The notes under the pieces: model-generated
Told to the model about the DNA's origin: nothing
Seen by the model: the letters and a program-made list of their open reading frames with translations, nothing else
The model's database searches: none
NCBI GenBank assembly: GCA_937958985.1
Contig: CALGLV010000006.1
Coordinates: 1-64,000, forward strand
From: an uncultured Aquimarina sp.
GTDB lineage: Bacteria > Bacteroidota > Bacteroidia > Flavobacteriales > Flavobacteriaceae
Direction of reading: 5' to 3'
Length of the DNA: 64,000 nt
In this document: one piece after another, positions 30,681 through 41,512 of the stretch
How the letters are laid out: each line of letters starts with the position of its first letter
Position numbering within the stretch: the first letter of the stretch is position 1
Made by a program: the position numbers and the translations under genes

Positions 30681-31328
30681 ATGAAAAAAAAAGGATTCAT
30701 CTTTGACCTCGATGGGGTCATTGTAGACACGGCTAAATACCATTATAGAGCTTGGAAAAAGTTAGCCGATCAATTGGGGTTTAAATTCACTCACAAACAC
30801 AACGAGTTACTAAAAGGTGTTTCTAGAAAACGCTCTTTAGAAATTTTATTAGCAATAGGTAAAATAAGTGCTTCCGATGAACAAAAAGAGTATTGGATGC
30901 ATTCTAAAAACCAGGAATATTTAAAATACATCCGTAAAATGACTGCAGAAGAAATTTTACCTGATGTTCCTAAAGTATTAAACTTTTTAAACTCAAACAA
31001 TCAACCTATAGCTTTAGGTTCTGCTAGTAAAAATGCTGAAGAAATTTTAACCCGTGTTGGTTTATTAAAAGATTTTAAAACTCTTGTAGACGGCACCCAT
31101 GTATCCAAAGCAAAACCCGACCCAGAAGTTTTCCTTAAGGGAGCAGCACTATTGGGAATTAAACCCCAAAATTGCGTTGTTTTTGAAGACGCTTCCGCGG
31201 GAATTGAAGCTGCGAAAGCTGCTGGTATGACAGCAATTGGCATTGGGAAATCTAGTAATTTACCCGGAGCAGACTATGTTTTTAGTGACTTTACAGAAAT
31301 AAGCACTGATTTTATAGCACAATTATAA
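30681..31328 (+). CDS. pgmB: Beta-phosphoglucomutase
   Basis: 215 aa HAD; 'FDLDGVIVDTAKYHYRAWKKLADQLG', 'LLKGVSRKRSLEILL', 'ALGSASKNAEEIL', 'VFEDASAGIEAAKAAGM'. Confidence 0.93.
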   Translation: MKKKGFIFDLDGVIVDTAKYHYRAWKKLADQLGFKFTHKHNELLKGVSRKRSLEILLAIGKISASDEQKEYWMHSKNQEYLKYIRKMTAEEILPDVPKVLNFLNSNNQPIALGSASKNAEEILTRVGLLKDFKTLVDGTHVSKAKPDPEVFLKGAALLGIKPQNCVVFEDASAGIEAAKAAGMTAIGIGKSSNLPGADYVFSDFTEISTDFIAQL

Positions 31329-31460
31329 ATAGAAAATTCAATTTACATTATCGTCTTCCACTCTATTTCCTGAGTGTGCTTTAGGCTACATAACTGTAAA
31401 ATAATTGCAAAAGAAAAGGAGTAAATACTCCGGTTTAAAAAATTAAAAAAAAGCTGAGTT

Positions 31461-33770
31461 ATGCATCAGGATTATATAAAAGCAGCGAAATGGTCAATCC
31501 TTGAAGAAGGGTTTGATAATGATCGCATAAAATCATCCGAAAGTCTTTTTAGTATAGGTAATGGCGCCATGGGGCAACGTGCTAATTTCGAAGAAGATTA
31601 TTCCGGAGATACTTTTCAAGGAAGCTATATAGCAGGGATTTATTACCCCGACAAAACACGCGTAGGTTGGTGGAAAAATGGATATCCTGAATACTTCGCT
31701 AAAGTTTTAAACGCTCCTAATTGGATTGGTATTAAAGTAAGTGTTAATGGAGAAAACCTAGACTTAAACACATGTAAATCAGTAACTGAATTTAAGCGTG
31801 AGTTGAATATGAAAGAAGGCTGGTATCAGCGTTCTTTCACAGCTACTTTACCAAACAACATCACTATTAAAGTACAAAGCACACGTTTTTTAAGCCTCGA
31901 TTTGGACGAAATTGGAGCTATAAGGTATAATATCACACCTATAAACGCAGAAGCAGAAATAAGCCTTTCTCCATACATAGATGCTGATATAACCAACGAA
32001 GATTCGAACTGGGATGATCAGTTTTGGGAAATTTTAACTATTGAAAATGATGCCAATGGTGCTTTAATAAGTACACGTACTTTGAAAACAGATTTTCATG
32101 TAGCTACAGGTATGATTAATAGACTAAGCTTGAATAATGAAGAGCTAAATATTTCTGCTAAACAAAGTACTTCAGCTAACAAAATCTCATTTACCTATAC
32201 AGTAAGCGTTAGCAAGGAAAACACCCTAACATTGGACAAATTTGGGGGATATACTGTTTCTACAAATCATAAAAAAAACAAGCTTAATAAAGCTAGTAAA
32301 GCAGCCTTGCAAAAAGCCTTCACTATAGGTTTTGAAAAATTACTTAAACAACAAAAAAAGGATTGGAAAGCTATTTGGGATATGGCTGACATTGAAATTG
32401 AAGGCGATTTAAAAGCGCAACAAGGCATCCGTTTTAATATCTTTCAATTAAACCAAACTTACCTAGGTAAAGATGCGCGTTTAAACATAGGCCCTAAAGG
32501 GTTTACTGGCGAAAAATATGGAGGAAGCACTTATTGGGATACCGAAGCTTATTGTTTGCCATTTTATATGTCGACAAAAAACCAAGAAGTAGCAAAGAGC
32601 TTACTTACCTATCGTTACCAACACTTAGACAAAGCCATAGAAAATGCTGAAAAACTTGGTTTTAGCAACGGAGCCGCGTTATACCCTATGGTTACTATGA
32701 ATGGTGAAGAATGCCATAATGAATGGGAAATTACTTTCGAAGAAATTCACCGTAATGGCGCCATGACTTATGCTATATACAATTACGTAAAATACACTGG
32801 CGATTTTAGTTATATTCCTGAAAAAGGGTTAGAAGTTATGATTGCTATTGCTCGCTTTTGGCAACAACGCGCTAATTTTTCTTCGGAAAGAGGCAAATAC
32901 GTTATTCTAGGAGTTACTGGCCCTAATGAATATGAAAATAATGTAAATAACAATCACTATACTAACTATTTAGCAAAATGGTGTATTGAATATTGTTTGC
33001 AAGCAATAGATAAAGTTAAGCTTGAATATGCTTCAGATTATAATCGAATTTGGAAAGCTACAAACTTAAGTGATATTGAATTAACCAAATGGGAAGATGT
33101 TGCTAAAAACATGTATTTCCCCTACTGTGAAAAATACCAAGTGTATTTGCAACAAGATGGTTTTTTGGATAAAGATTTAATTACATTGAATAATCTCGAT
33201 ACCGCTGAACGACCTATAAATCAAAAATGGAGCTGGGATAGAATTTTGAGATCACCTTACATTAAACAAGCCGATACGCTCCAAGGAATGTATATGTTTG
33301 ACGACGAATATTCTAGAGAAGAATTAAAGCGCCATTTTGATTTTTATGAACCCTTTACGGTACATGAATCTTCTTTATCTCCTTGTGTACACAGTATAAT
33401 TGCGGCTAGATTAGGAAATATGGATCAGGCCTACGAATTTTATTTACGTACCTCTCGACTCGATTTGGATGATTACAATAAAGAAGTTGAGGAAGGTTGC
33501 CACATTACTAGCATGGCAGGAACCTGGATGAGTATTGTTGAAGGCTTTGGAGGTATGAAGGTAATTGACAATAAACTTTCATTTGTTCCTCAAATCCCTA
33601 AACAATGGAAAAGTTATTCTTTTAAAATAAATTTTAGAGGTAATGTGTTGCAAATTAATGTTTCTAAAAAAGAAACCACATTCAATTTAATCAAAGGAGA
33701 TTCACTTACCATTTTAGTCAATGGAAATGTTTTAAAAGTTACTGACCACAAAGAAATTGTTTCTTTTTAA
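31461..33770 (+). CDS. Glycoside hydrolase family 65, probable maltose phosphorylase
   Basis: 769 aa; 'YGGSTYWDTEAYCLPFYM', 'MNGEECHNEWEITFEEIHRNGAM'; no signal peptide; adjacent beta-PGM. Confidence 0.9.
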   Translation: MHQDYIKAAKWSILEEGFDNDRIKSSESLFSIGNGAMGQRANFEEDYSGDTFQGSYIAGIYYPDKTRVGWWKNGYPEYFAKVLNAPNWIGIKVSVNGENLDLNTCKSVTEFKRELNMKEGWYQRSFTATLPNNITIKVQSTRFLSLDLDEIGAIRYNITPINAEAEISLSPYIDADITNEDSNWDDQFWEILTIENDANGALISTRTLKTDFHVATGMINRLSLNNEELNISAKQSTSANKISFTYTVSVSKENTLTLDKFGGYTVSTNHKKNKLNKASKAALQKAFTIGFEKLLKQQKKDWKAIWDMADIEIEGDLKAQQGIRFNIFQLNQTYLGKDARLNIGPKGFTGEKYGGSTYWDTEAYCLPFYMSTKNQEVAKSLLTYRYQHLDKAIENAEKLGFSNGAALYPMVTMNGEECHNEWEITFEEIHRNGAMTYAIYNYVKYTGDFSYIPEKGLEVMIAIARFWQQRANFSSERGKYVILGVTGPNEYENNVNNNHYTNYLAKWCIEYCLQAIDKVKLEYASDYNRIWKATNLSDIELTKWEDVAKNMYFPYCEKYQVYLQQDGFLDKDLITLNNLDTAERPINQKWSWDRILRSPYIKQADTLQGMYMFDDEYSREELKRHFDFYEPFTVHESSLSPCVHSIIAARLGNMDQAYEFYLRTSRLDLDDYNKEVEEGCHITSMAGTWMSIVEGFGGMKVIDNKLSFVPQIPKQWKSYSFKINFRGNVLQINVSKKETTFNLIKGDSLTILVNGNVLKVTDHKEIVSF

Positions 33771-33777
33771 TTAATAG

Positions 33778-36165
33778 TTGTTTATGAAATCCCTTATTGT
33801 AATTTTTTCCTTTCTTGCAAGTTGCTACCTATACGGTCAAGCCTCCCAGTCCTTTATGAGTAGTGATTTTGACAGCACTACTTTAAAAGTACTTACAACT
33901 AAAGGAACCTATTATTTTGAGGGGATTTCTTCTGAAATTATAGAAACTAATTTTATTCCTGTAAAAGAAACTAAAAAATGGTCTTCACATATTACAAAAC
34001 AATCCTTAGGCACCCCTAAAGTAATATTTCATCACAAGGAAAATATCTTAACATTAGCTACCAATGGAATTAAAGTAATGATTACAAAAAAACCATTTCA
34101 CATAAGCTATTTCTACAAAGAAAAAAACCTTATTTCTGAGCGTAAAGGATATATAAAAACCGATTCTACAGAGATCCTCGATTTCACTTTGAGCAAAAAT
34201 GAAGTTCTTTATGGCACTGGTGCCAGAGCATTAGCTATGAACCGCAGGGGACACAAATTAGAATTATACAATAAAGCACACTATAGTTACGAAACCAATG
34301 CCCCATTAATGAATTATTGCATGCCATTGGTTATCTCCTCTAAAAACTACATGATCCATTTTGATAATCCACAAACTGGATTTTTGGATTTAGATAGTAA
34401 CGCCGATAACAGTTTACAATTTGAAACTATTGGTGGCGCAAAAAAATACCAAGTAATTGCGTCTGATACTTGGAAAAAAACAATCAACGCTTATACCTCT
34501 TTCACAGGAAAACAGCCCATGCCCCCACGTTGGGCATTAGGTAATTTTGCTAGTCGTTTTGGGTATCATTCACAGTCGGAAGTAGAAAATGTGGTTGAAA
34601 AATTTAAGAAGGATTCTATTCCTTTAGATGCTGTGATTTTAGACATTTATTGGTTTGGAAAAACCATAAAAGGTACTATCGGGAATTTAGAATTTGATCC
34701 TGATTCTTTTCCTAAACCGCAACAATTAATTAACGACTTAAAAAAAGATGCTATTAAAACCGTATTAATAACAGAACCTTTTATTTTAGAAACCTCAAAA
34801 AAATGGGATGAGGCCGTTTCAAAATCTATATTAGCGACCGATTCACTAGGCAAGCCGTATACTTATGATTTTTACTTTGGAAAAACAGGCTTAATAGATA
34901 TTTTAAAACCCGAAGCTAAAACTTGGTTTCAAAATATTTACAAAAAATACACCAATATGGGTATTGCTGGTTGGTGGGGCGATTTGGGTGAGCCCGAAGT
35001 ACATCCCGAAGATTTGTTTCATGGAAATGTAAAAGCCAACGAAATTCACAATATTTACGGGCACTTGTGGGCAAAACTAATACAAGAAACCTACCGCAAA
35101 AACTATCCTAATCAACGTCCATTTATACTTATGCGTGCTGGCTACTCGGGCACACAAGCCTACGGTATTATACCTTGGTCGGGCGATGTTAGCAGAAGTT
35201 GGGGTGGTTTGCAAGCGCAACCCAAAATAGCATTACAAATGGGAATGCAAGGCCTTGGCTACATGCACTCAGATCTTGGTGGTTTTGCTGGCGGGGAAAC
35301 GCTAAACCCTGAACTTTATACCAGATGGCTACAATATGGCGTTTTTCAACCTATCTTTAGGCCGCATGCGCAAGAGCATATTGCTCCCGAACCAATTTTT
35401 CAGGATGCTAACACAAAACAATTGGCCAAAGAAGCTATTGAATTGCGCTATAAATTACTGCCTTATAATTACACTTTAGCTTTTGAAAACCACAATAAAG
35501 GAACACCACTAATGCGCCCTTTATTTTTTGAAGAACCTACTAACCCTTCCTTAAAAGATTATAGCGATAGTTATTTATGGGGAAACGACTTTTTGGTAAC
35601 TCCTATTTTAAAACCTGGTGTTAATCAAAAAAAAATATATTTTCCTAAAGGAAGCCATTGGTACAATTTCTATGGAAATGAAAAACACAAAGGAGGGCAG
35701 TTTAAAACTATACCTATATCGAATAAACACATTCCCATTTTTGTAAAAGGTGGTGCTTTCATCACTCAATCAGAAAAACTTCAAAATACCGAAGATTATG
35801 ATTTCTCGAATATAACCGTCGATTTTTATTACGATGAATCGTTAAGTTCAAGTAATAATTTTGTGTATTTTGATGATGGAAAAACACCTGGTGCTTATGA
35901 AAAAAAACGCTATGAAATTTTACATTATAAAGCTACCAATAAAAATAACGGATGCCGTATTGAACTTAAAAATGTCGTTGGATCCAATTTTAAAGCTAAA
36001 AACAAAACCATCAAATTAAAAATTAGAAATATAAAAGCGCTGCCTACAACAGTAACCAAAAACAGCTCTAAAATTGAATTTGATTGGAATAAAGAAACCG
36101 AAATAGTAACCACCACTATTGAGCTAAAAACAAATAGCGAAATAGTTATAAACTTAAAAAAATGA
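33778..36165 (+). CDS. Glycoside hydrolase family 31 alpha-glucosidase
   Basis: 795 aa; signal peptide; 'GWWGDLGEPEVHPED', 'PFILMRAGYSGTQAYGIIPWSGDVSRSWGGL', 'HSDLGGF'. Confidence 0.92.
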   Translation: MFMKSLIVIFSFLASCYLYGQASQSFMSSDFDSTTLKVLTTKGTYYFEGISSEIIETNFIPVKETKKWSSHITKQSLGTPKVIFHHKENILTLATNGIKVMITKKPFHISYFYKEKNLISERKGYIKTDSTEILDFTLSKNEVLYGTGARALAMNRRGHKLELYNKAHYSYETNAPLMNYCMPLVISSKNYMIHFDNPQTGFLDLDSNADNSLQFETIGGAKKYQVIASDTWKKTINAYTSFTGKQPMPPRWALGNFASRFGYHSQSEVENVVEKFKKDSIPLDAVILDIYWFGKTIKGTIGNLEFDPDSFPKPQQLINDLKKDAIKTVLITEPFILETSKKWDEAVSKSILATDSLGKPYTYDFYFGKTGLIDILKPEAKTWFQNIYKKYTNMGIAGWWGDLGEPEVHPEDLFHGNVKANEIHNIYGHLWAKLIQETYRKNYPNQRPFILMRAGYSGTQAYGIIPWSGDVSRSWGGLQAQPKIALQMGMQGLGYMHSDLGGFAGGETLNPELYTRWLQYGVFQPIFRPHAQEHIAPEPIFQDANTKQLAKEAIELRYKLLPYNYTLAFENHNKGTPLMRPLFFEEPTNPSLKDYSDSYLWGNDFLVTPILKPGVNQKKIYFPKGSHWYNFYGNEKHKGGQFKTIPISNKHIPIFVKGGAFITQSEKLQNTEDYDFSNITVDFYYDESLSSSNNFVYFDDGKTPGAYEKKRYEILHYKATNKNNGCRIELKNVVGSNFKAKNKTIKLKIRNIKALPTTVTKNSSKIEFDWNKETEIVTTTIELKTNSEIVINLKK

Positions 36166-37823
36166 ATTCTCTAAACTTTATAATTTTAGGCTTGGCCTTA
36201 TTCCTCCTTGGCTGTAATACTACTTCTAAAAATACAGAAGAAAAAAAGCCAAAGAAAACAGCTCCGTTTTATTGGGAATCTGCAAATCTGTATTTTTTAT
36301 TAGTCGATCGTTTTAATAATGGCGATACTTCAAACGACATAAATTATGAGCGTAATAAAGAGACCGCTATTTTAAGAGGTTTTGATGGTGGTGATATTAA
36401 AGGGATTACTCAAAAAATTAACGAAGGCTACTTTACTAATTTAGGAATTAACGCCATTTGGATGACTCCTATTGTGGAACAAGTTCATGGATTAGTAGAT
36501 GAGGGCACTGGCGCTACCTACGGTTATCACGGCTATTGGACCAAAGATTGGACGGCCTTAGACCCTAATTTTGGAACTAAAGAAGATTTAAAAATATTAG
36601 TAGAAACCGCTCACAAAAAAGGGATTCGAATTGTATTGGATGCCGTAATTAATCACACAGGGCCGGTAACAAAAAAAGATGCTGCTTGGCCGAAAGATTG
36701 GATTATGCAAAATCCTGTTTGTGAGCACACGAATTATGAAACAAGTACTAGCTGTACTTTGGTAAAAAACTTGCCCGATATTATAACTAGTAGTAATGAA
36801 AATGTTGACCTCCCTCCTTTTTTAATTGAAAAATGGAAAAAAGAAGGTCGTTATGAAAAAGAAATACAGGAATTGGATGCTTTTTTTGCTCGTACGGGAC
36901 ATCCTAGAGCTCCTCGATTTTATATTATGAAATGGCTTACCGATTATATTACCGATTTTGGAATTGATGGCTACCGTTGTGACACTGTAAAACACACCGA
37001 AGCTTATGTATGGAAAGAATTTAAAGAAGAATGCAATTATGCATTCGCAGAATGGAAAAAGAACAACGCTGAGAAGGTTTTGGATAATACTCCTTTTTAT
37101 ATGGTTGGTGAGGTATATAATTATTTTGCTTCTCCAGAAAGAAGCTTTGATTACGGCGATAAAAAAGTAGATTTTTATAATTATGGTTTTAATAGCTTAA
37201 TCAACTTTGATATAAGAGGAAGTCAAAAAGTTAGTTATGAAGGTTTGTTTTCAAAATACAGTAATTTACTTCAAACTAGTTATAAAGATTTAGGCATTCT
37301 AAATTATGTGACCTCGCACGACGATGGTTACCCTTTTGACAAAACTAGAGAGAAGCCTTTTGAAGCTGCCAACCGATTACTTTTAACCAACGGAACAGCA
37401 CAAGTGTATTATGGGGATGAAGTAGCCCGAAACTTACTTATTGAAGGCACTATAGGTGACGCCACACTGCGATCTAATATGGATTGGAAAACAACGCATA
37501 CTCCAAAAACAAAAGAAATATTATCGCACTGGCAAAAGCTAGGAATTTTTAGAAAAAACCATCCTGCTGTAGGAGCTGGTATTCATCAAAAAATAAGCGA
37601 TAATCCGTATGTATTTTCAAGAGTTTTTAACGACGACTCTTATGAAGATAAAGTTGTAATTGCCTTAGATGTACCTGTAGGAAAGAAAATCATAAGCGTT
37701 AAAAATATATTTAAAAACGGAACACAACTTATAGATGTTTACTCTGGAAAAGGAACTCTTGTTGAAAACCAAAAAATAACTATTGACACTAAGTTTGACA
37801 TAGTTTTATTAGAGCAAAAATAA
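36162..37823 (+). CDS. Alpha-amylase family (GH13) lipoprotein
   Basis: 553 aa; lipobox LLGCNTT; GYRCDTVKHTEAYVW, MVGEVYN, VTSHDDG; 4-bp overlap with the GH31 gene. Confidence 0.9.
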   Translation: MNSLNFIILGLALFLLGCNTTSKNTEEKKPKKTAPFYWESANLYFLLVDRFNNGDTSNDINYERNKETAILRGFDGGDIKGITQKINEGYFTNLGINAIWMTPIVEQVHGLVDEGTGATYGYHGYWTKDWTALDPNFGTKEDLKILVETAHKKGIRIVLDAVINHTGPVTKKDAAWPKDWIMQNPVCEHTNYETSTSCTLVKNLPDIITSSNENVDLPPFLIEKWKKEGRYEKEIQELDAFFARTGHPRAPRFYIMKWLTDYITDFGIDGYRCDTVKHTEAYVWKEFKEECNYAFAEWKKNNAEKVLDNTPFYMVGEVYNYFASPERSFDYGDKKVDFYNYGFNSLINFDIRGSQKVSYEGLFSKYSNLLQTSYKDLGILNYVTSHDDGYPFDKTREKPFEAANRLLLTNGTAQVYYGDEVARNLLIEGTIGDATLRSNMDWKTTHTPKTKEILSHWQKLGIFRKNHPAVGAGIHQKISDNPYVFSRVFNDDSYEDKVVIALDVPVGKKIISVKNIFKNGTQLIDVYSGKGTLVENQKITIDTKFDIVLLEQK

Positions 37824-37837
37824 AGTCAATAATCATA

Positions 37838-37868
37838 AAGGAGGTACTTCCTAAAAAAGTACCTCCTT
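37838..37868. other. Perfect 12-bp-stem intergenic hairpin between the two GH13 genes
   Basis: AAGGAGGTACTT-CCTAAAA-AAGTACCTCCTT, no downstream T-tract. Confidence 0.7.
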
Positions 37869-37890
37869 AAGTTAGAATAATTTAAACGAT

Positions 37891-39267
37891 ATGAAATATA
37901 CGTTACTATCATTAATGGCAATTACTGTTAGTATTTGCAGTTGTAAAAACAACAACAATAATACTACAAAACAACCTGTTGAAACGATTGTTTCAAAAAA
38001 TACTCCCCTATCAATAGATCAAAAAATTGAGAATGCTGTTATCTATGAGGCCAATATTCGTCAATATTCACCTGAAGGCACTTTTAATGCTTTCACTAAA
38101 GACATTCCTCAATTAAAAGAATTGGGTGTTAAGGTACTTTGGTTAATGCCTGTTTATCCTATTTCAACTACAAAAAGTAAAGGGAGCCTTGGAAGTTATT
38201 ATGCCATTTCTAATTACACTGAAATCAATCCTGAATTTGGAACTTTAGATGATTTCCGTAAGCTTATAAACAAAGCACATGATAATGATATGCTTGTTAT
38301 TCTTGATTGGGTTGCCAATCATACCGGCTGGGATCACCATTGGATAACCGAACACCCTGAGTACTATACTAAAGATAATAAAGGAAATATTACACATACC
38401 ATAGATACCGACTGGACGGATGTAGCCGATTTAGATTACAGCAATTCTGAATTACGTACCGAAATGAAAAATGCTATGTTACATTGGGTTAAAAGTGAAA
38501 ATATTGATGGTTTCCGTTGTGATGTTGCAGGGATGGTTCCTACCACATTTTGGAAAAACACCATTGCCGAATTACATCATATAAAACCTGTATTTATGCT
38601 TGCTGAGGCTTGGGAACCAGAACTTCAAAAAAATGCTTTTGACATGGGCTATAGTTGGGATACGCATCATATTATAAATGATATTGCTAAAGGCAAAAAA
38701 TCTGCTGCAGACTTAGTTGGTCACTTATCAAAAATAGATTCATTGTATGCTAAAGATGATATTTTAATGAACTTTGTTACCAATCACGATGAAAATTCTT
38801 GGAACGGAACCATTAAAGAACGCATGGGTGAAGCTAAAGAAGCTATGACAGCGCTAACATACATTTTACCAGGAATGCCTCTAATTTACAGTGGGCAAGA
38901 ATACGGTATGGATAAACGCTTACTATTTTTTGAAAAAGATAGTATTCCTAAAACAAAAGGAGCTACGTGGCAATTATTAAAAAAATTAGGGACATTAAAA
39001 AACACAAACAACGCTTTAGCTGGAGGAAAACAAAAAGCAGCCTATTCCGTTTTAGATACTGCTAACGAAAATGCTTTTGCTATTTCTAGAAATTTCAAAA
39101 ATAAAGAAATCATTTATGCAGCAAATTTCAGTGATGTAGACATCAGCTTAAATCTAAACAAAAAAGGAACGTATACTGATTATATTGAGGGAAGAGAAAT
39201 CCTATTGGATTCTAAAACACTGATTGACTTGAAGCCTTGGGGATTTCAAATTTTAGTTAAGGAATAG
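37891..39267 (+). CDS. Alpha-amylase family (GH13) lipoprotein
   Basis: 458 aa; lipobox ICSCKNN; GFRCDVAGMVP, MLAEAWEP, VTNHDENSW. Confidence 0.9.
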   Translation: MKYTLLSLMAITVSICSCKNNNNNTTKQPVETIVSKNTPLSIDQKIENAVIYEANIRQYSPEGTFNAFTKDIPQLKELGVKVLWLMPVYPISTTKSKGSLGSYYAISNYTEINPEFGTLDDFRKLINKAHDNDMLVILDWVANHTGWDHHWITEHPEYYTKDNKGNITHTIDTDWTDVADLDYSNSELRTEMKNAMLHWVKSENIDGFRCDVAGMVPTTFWKNTIAELHHIKPVFMLAEAWEPELQKNAFDMGYSWDTHHIINDIAKGKKSAADLVGHLSKIDSLYAKDDILMNFVTNHDENSWNGTIKERMGEAKEAMTALTYILPGMPLIYSGQEYGMDKRLLFFEKDSIPKTKGATWQLLKKLGTLKNTNNALAGGKQKAAYSVLDTANENAFAISRNFKNKEIIYAANFSDVDISLNLNKKGTYTDYIEGREILLDSKTLIDLKPWGFQILVKE

Positions 39268-39289
39268 CTATTTAATAGATTGACAAACA

Positions 39290-39333
39290 AAAAACAGCCC
39301 ACTTTTAAATTGAAAAAGTGGGCTGTTTTTTTT
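39290..39333. terminator. Bidirectional terminator between convergent genes
   Basis: AAAAACAGCCCACTTTT-AAATTG-AAAAAGTGGGCTGTTTTTTTT. Confidence 0.85.
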
Positions 39334-39341
39334 GAGTTTAA

Positions 39342-41504
39342 TTACAGCTTCTCTAAAATATAATTTGTCATTTTAGTGTATAATTGAAGTCGGGTAACAC
39401 CTCCGTAAATACCATGATTTTTATCGGTATACACTGCTAAATCGAACTGTTTATTCGCTTTTGTAAATGCATCAACCATCGCTAAGGTATTTTGAAAATG
39501 AACATTATCATCGGCTGTACCATGAACTAAAAGGACATTTCCTTCTAAATTAGAAGCAAACGATAACGGTGAATTTTCGTCGTATCCCTCAGCGTTATTT
39601 TGTGGAGTTCCTAAAAAACGTTCGGTATAAATAGTGTCGTAAAACTTCCAATGAGTAACGGGCGCTACAGCTATTGCTGTTTTAAACACACCTTTACCTT
39701 TTAATATTGAATTAAGTGCATTGAAGCCTCCATAACTCCATCCCCATATTCCAATTCTAGTTTTATCAACAAAAGGCAAGTTACCAAGTTCTTTTGCAAA
39801 TGCAATTTGATCTTCAGCTTCTAGTTTCCCTAACTGATGTTGTGTTTGCTTCTTGAAATCAGATCCCTTAAGTCCCGTTCCTCTTCCATCTACACAAGCA
39901 ACTATATAGCCTTTTTGAGCCAGTAATTGATGCCAGTAGTCATTATAACCATTCCATTTATTTGCGACCATTTGAGAGCCCGGACCAGCATATTGATACA
40001 ATAATACTGGATACTTTTTTGTCGCTACAAAATTCTTAGGCTTCACCATCCACATATTTAATGTTTCACCATTAATAGTTATGGTTTTAATTCTTTTTTT
40101 AGAAGGATTGTACGATTCGTATTTTTTTTCAATTAATTTATTTGTAACCAACGCATTAACAATATCCGTTGTTACTACCTCTTTTACCGTATAATTAAGT
40201 GCCGTATCAATACTTGAATGCTGATCGATAAACAGAGAATAAGTAGTATTAAAGTCTGCAGTATGCGTACCTCCTTTTTGGGTTAAACATTTTTTATTAG
40301 TTCCATCCAAATTAATACTGTAAATATGTCTTTCTGTAGTTTTAGCTTCTGTACTTTGATAATACAAAACCCTATTATGCACCCCATAAAAATCAGTAAC
40401 CTCCCAATTGCCTTTAGTGATTTGATTAATCACCTTTCCATCTTTGGTATAATGGTAAAGGTGACGAAAACCTGATGTCTCATTCGATTTTATAAAACTA
40501 TTATTCTTAAGAAAAATTAAGTCATCACTAATTTCCACATAAGCCTTATCCGTTTCTGTATAAAAAGGTTTTATTAATTTTCCTTTACTACTTACGTAGT
40601 TGAATTCTAATTTATTTTGCTTTCTATTCATTACCTGAACACATAATAAATCAGGATACTTTGTCCATTTAATACGTGGTATATAATCGGTTTTGTCTGT
40701 TAACAAATCTACTTTTGTAGTTGATTTGTTATTCAAAGAAAAAACATGTAGTGTAACTTCACTGTTTAGTTCTCCAGCTTTAGGATATTTAAATGAACTC
40801 TGAAATGGGTAATTGGCGGCTCCGTACATAGTCATAGAAAACTCTTTAACCTCCGACTCATCAAATTTCAAATACGCTAAATGGGTGCTTTTCGAATTCC
40901 ATTCAAATGCGCGGACTAATTCAAATTCTTCTTCATAAACCCAATCGGACATCCCGTTAATTATGCTGTTTTTTTCTCCATCAACAGTTACTTGCGTCGT
41001 TTTTTGAGTTAATAAATTAGTAATGGCAATATTGTTATTTACGCTATAAGCAATATTTTTTCCATCCGGAGAAAAAGTAGGATTGAAAACACGATCTGTA
41101 CTTAATTGAATGTTTTTTTTTGTTTTAAAATCGTGCACATAAAATTCTGCTGATGCTGAATACCGATACTGAGGTTTTTGATTTACACCAAGCAGTACCT
41201 TTGATTCGTCAGCATTGAATTCATAAGTTTCAAAATAATCCATTTCTGGAATATCCATAGCCGATAAAATTAAACGCTCCTCATTTTCATCGCGATACTT
41301 TTTAGCTACAATTTTAGTTTCATTTTTACGACGACTATATTGCAACACACAAAACTCTTCGCCATTATTAAGGTGTTTAATTTCGCCTAAGCGTTCAGCA
41401 CGAAAGGCTCCTCCCCAAATGGCTTCTAAGGAAATTTCTTTTTGCCCTAAAATAGTAAAGCAAGAAACTAATAAGCAATACAGCGTAACAATATTACGAA
41501 TCAT
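39342..41504 (-). CDS. S9 family peptidase (dipeptidyl peptidase IV type)
   Basis: 720 aa; DPP-IV N-terminal region; 'GIWGWSYGGFNAL' Ser motif; 'LLVHGTADDNVHFQNTL'; 'KNHGIYGG'. Confidence 0.92.
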   Translation of the reverse strand: MIRNIVTLYCLLVSCFTILGQKEISLEAIWGGAFRAERLGEIKHLNNGEEFCVLQYSRRKNETKIVAKKYRDENEERLILSAMDIPEMDYFETYEFNADESKVLLGVNQKPQYRYSASAEFYVHDFKTKKNIQLSTDRVFNPTFSPDGKNIAYSVNNNIAITNLLTQKTTQVTVDGEKNSIINGMSDWVYEEEFELVRAFEWNSKSTHLAYLKFDESEVKEFSMTMYGAANYPFQSSFKYPKAGELNSEVTLHVFSLNNKSTTKVDLLTDKTDYIPRIKWTKYPDLLCVQVMNRKQNKLEFNYVSSKGKLIKPFYTETDKAYVEISDDLIFLKNNSFIKSNETSGFRHLYHYTKDGKVINQITKGNWEVTDFYGVHNRVLYYQSTEAKTTERHIYSINLDGTNKKCLTQKGGTHTADFNTTYSLFIDQHSSIDTALNYTVKEVVTTDIVNALVTNKLIEKKYESYNPSKKRIKTITINGETLNMWMVKPKNFVATKKYPVLLYQYAGPGSQMVANKWNGYNDYWHQLLAQKGYIVACVDGRGTGLKGSDFKKQTQHQLGKLEAEDQIAFAKELGNLPFVDKTRIGIWGWSYGGFNALNSILKGKGVFKTAIAVAPVTHWKFYDTIYTERFLGTPQNNAEGYDENSPLSFASNLEGNVLLVHGTADDNVHFQNTLAMVDAFTKANKQFDLAVYTDKNHGIYGGVTRLQLYTKMTNYILEKL

Positions 41505-41512
41505 AGCAAGGT

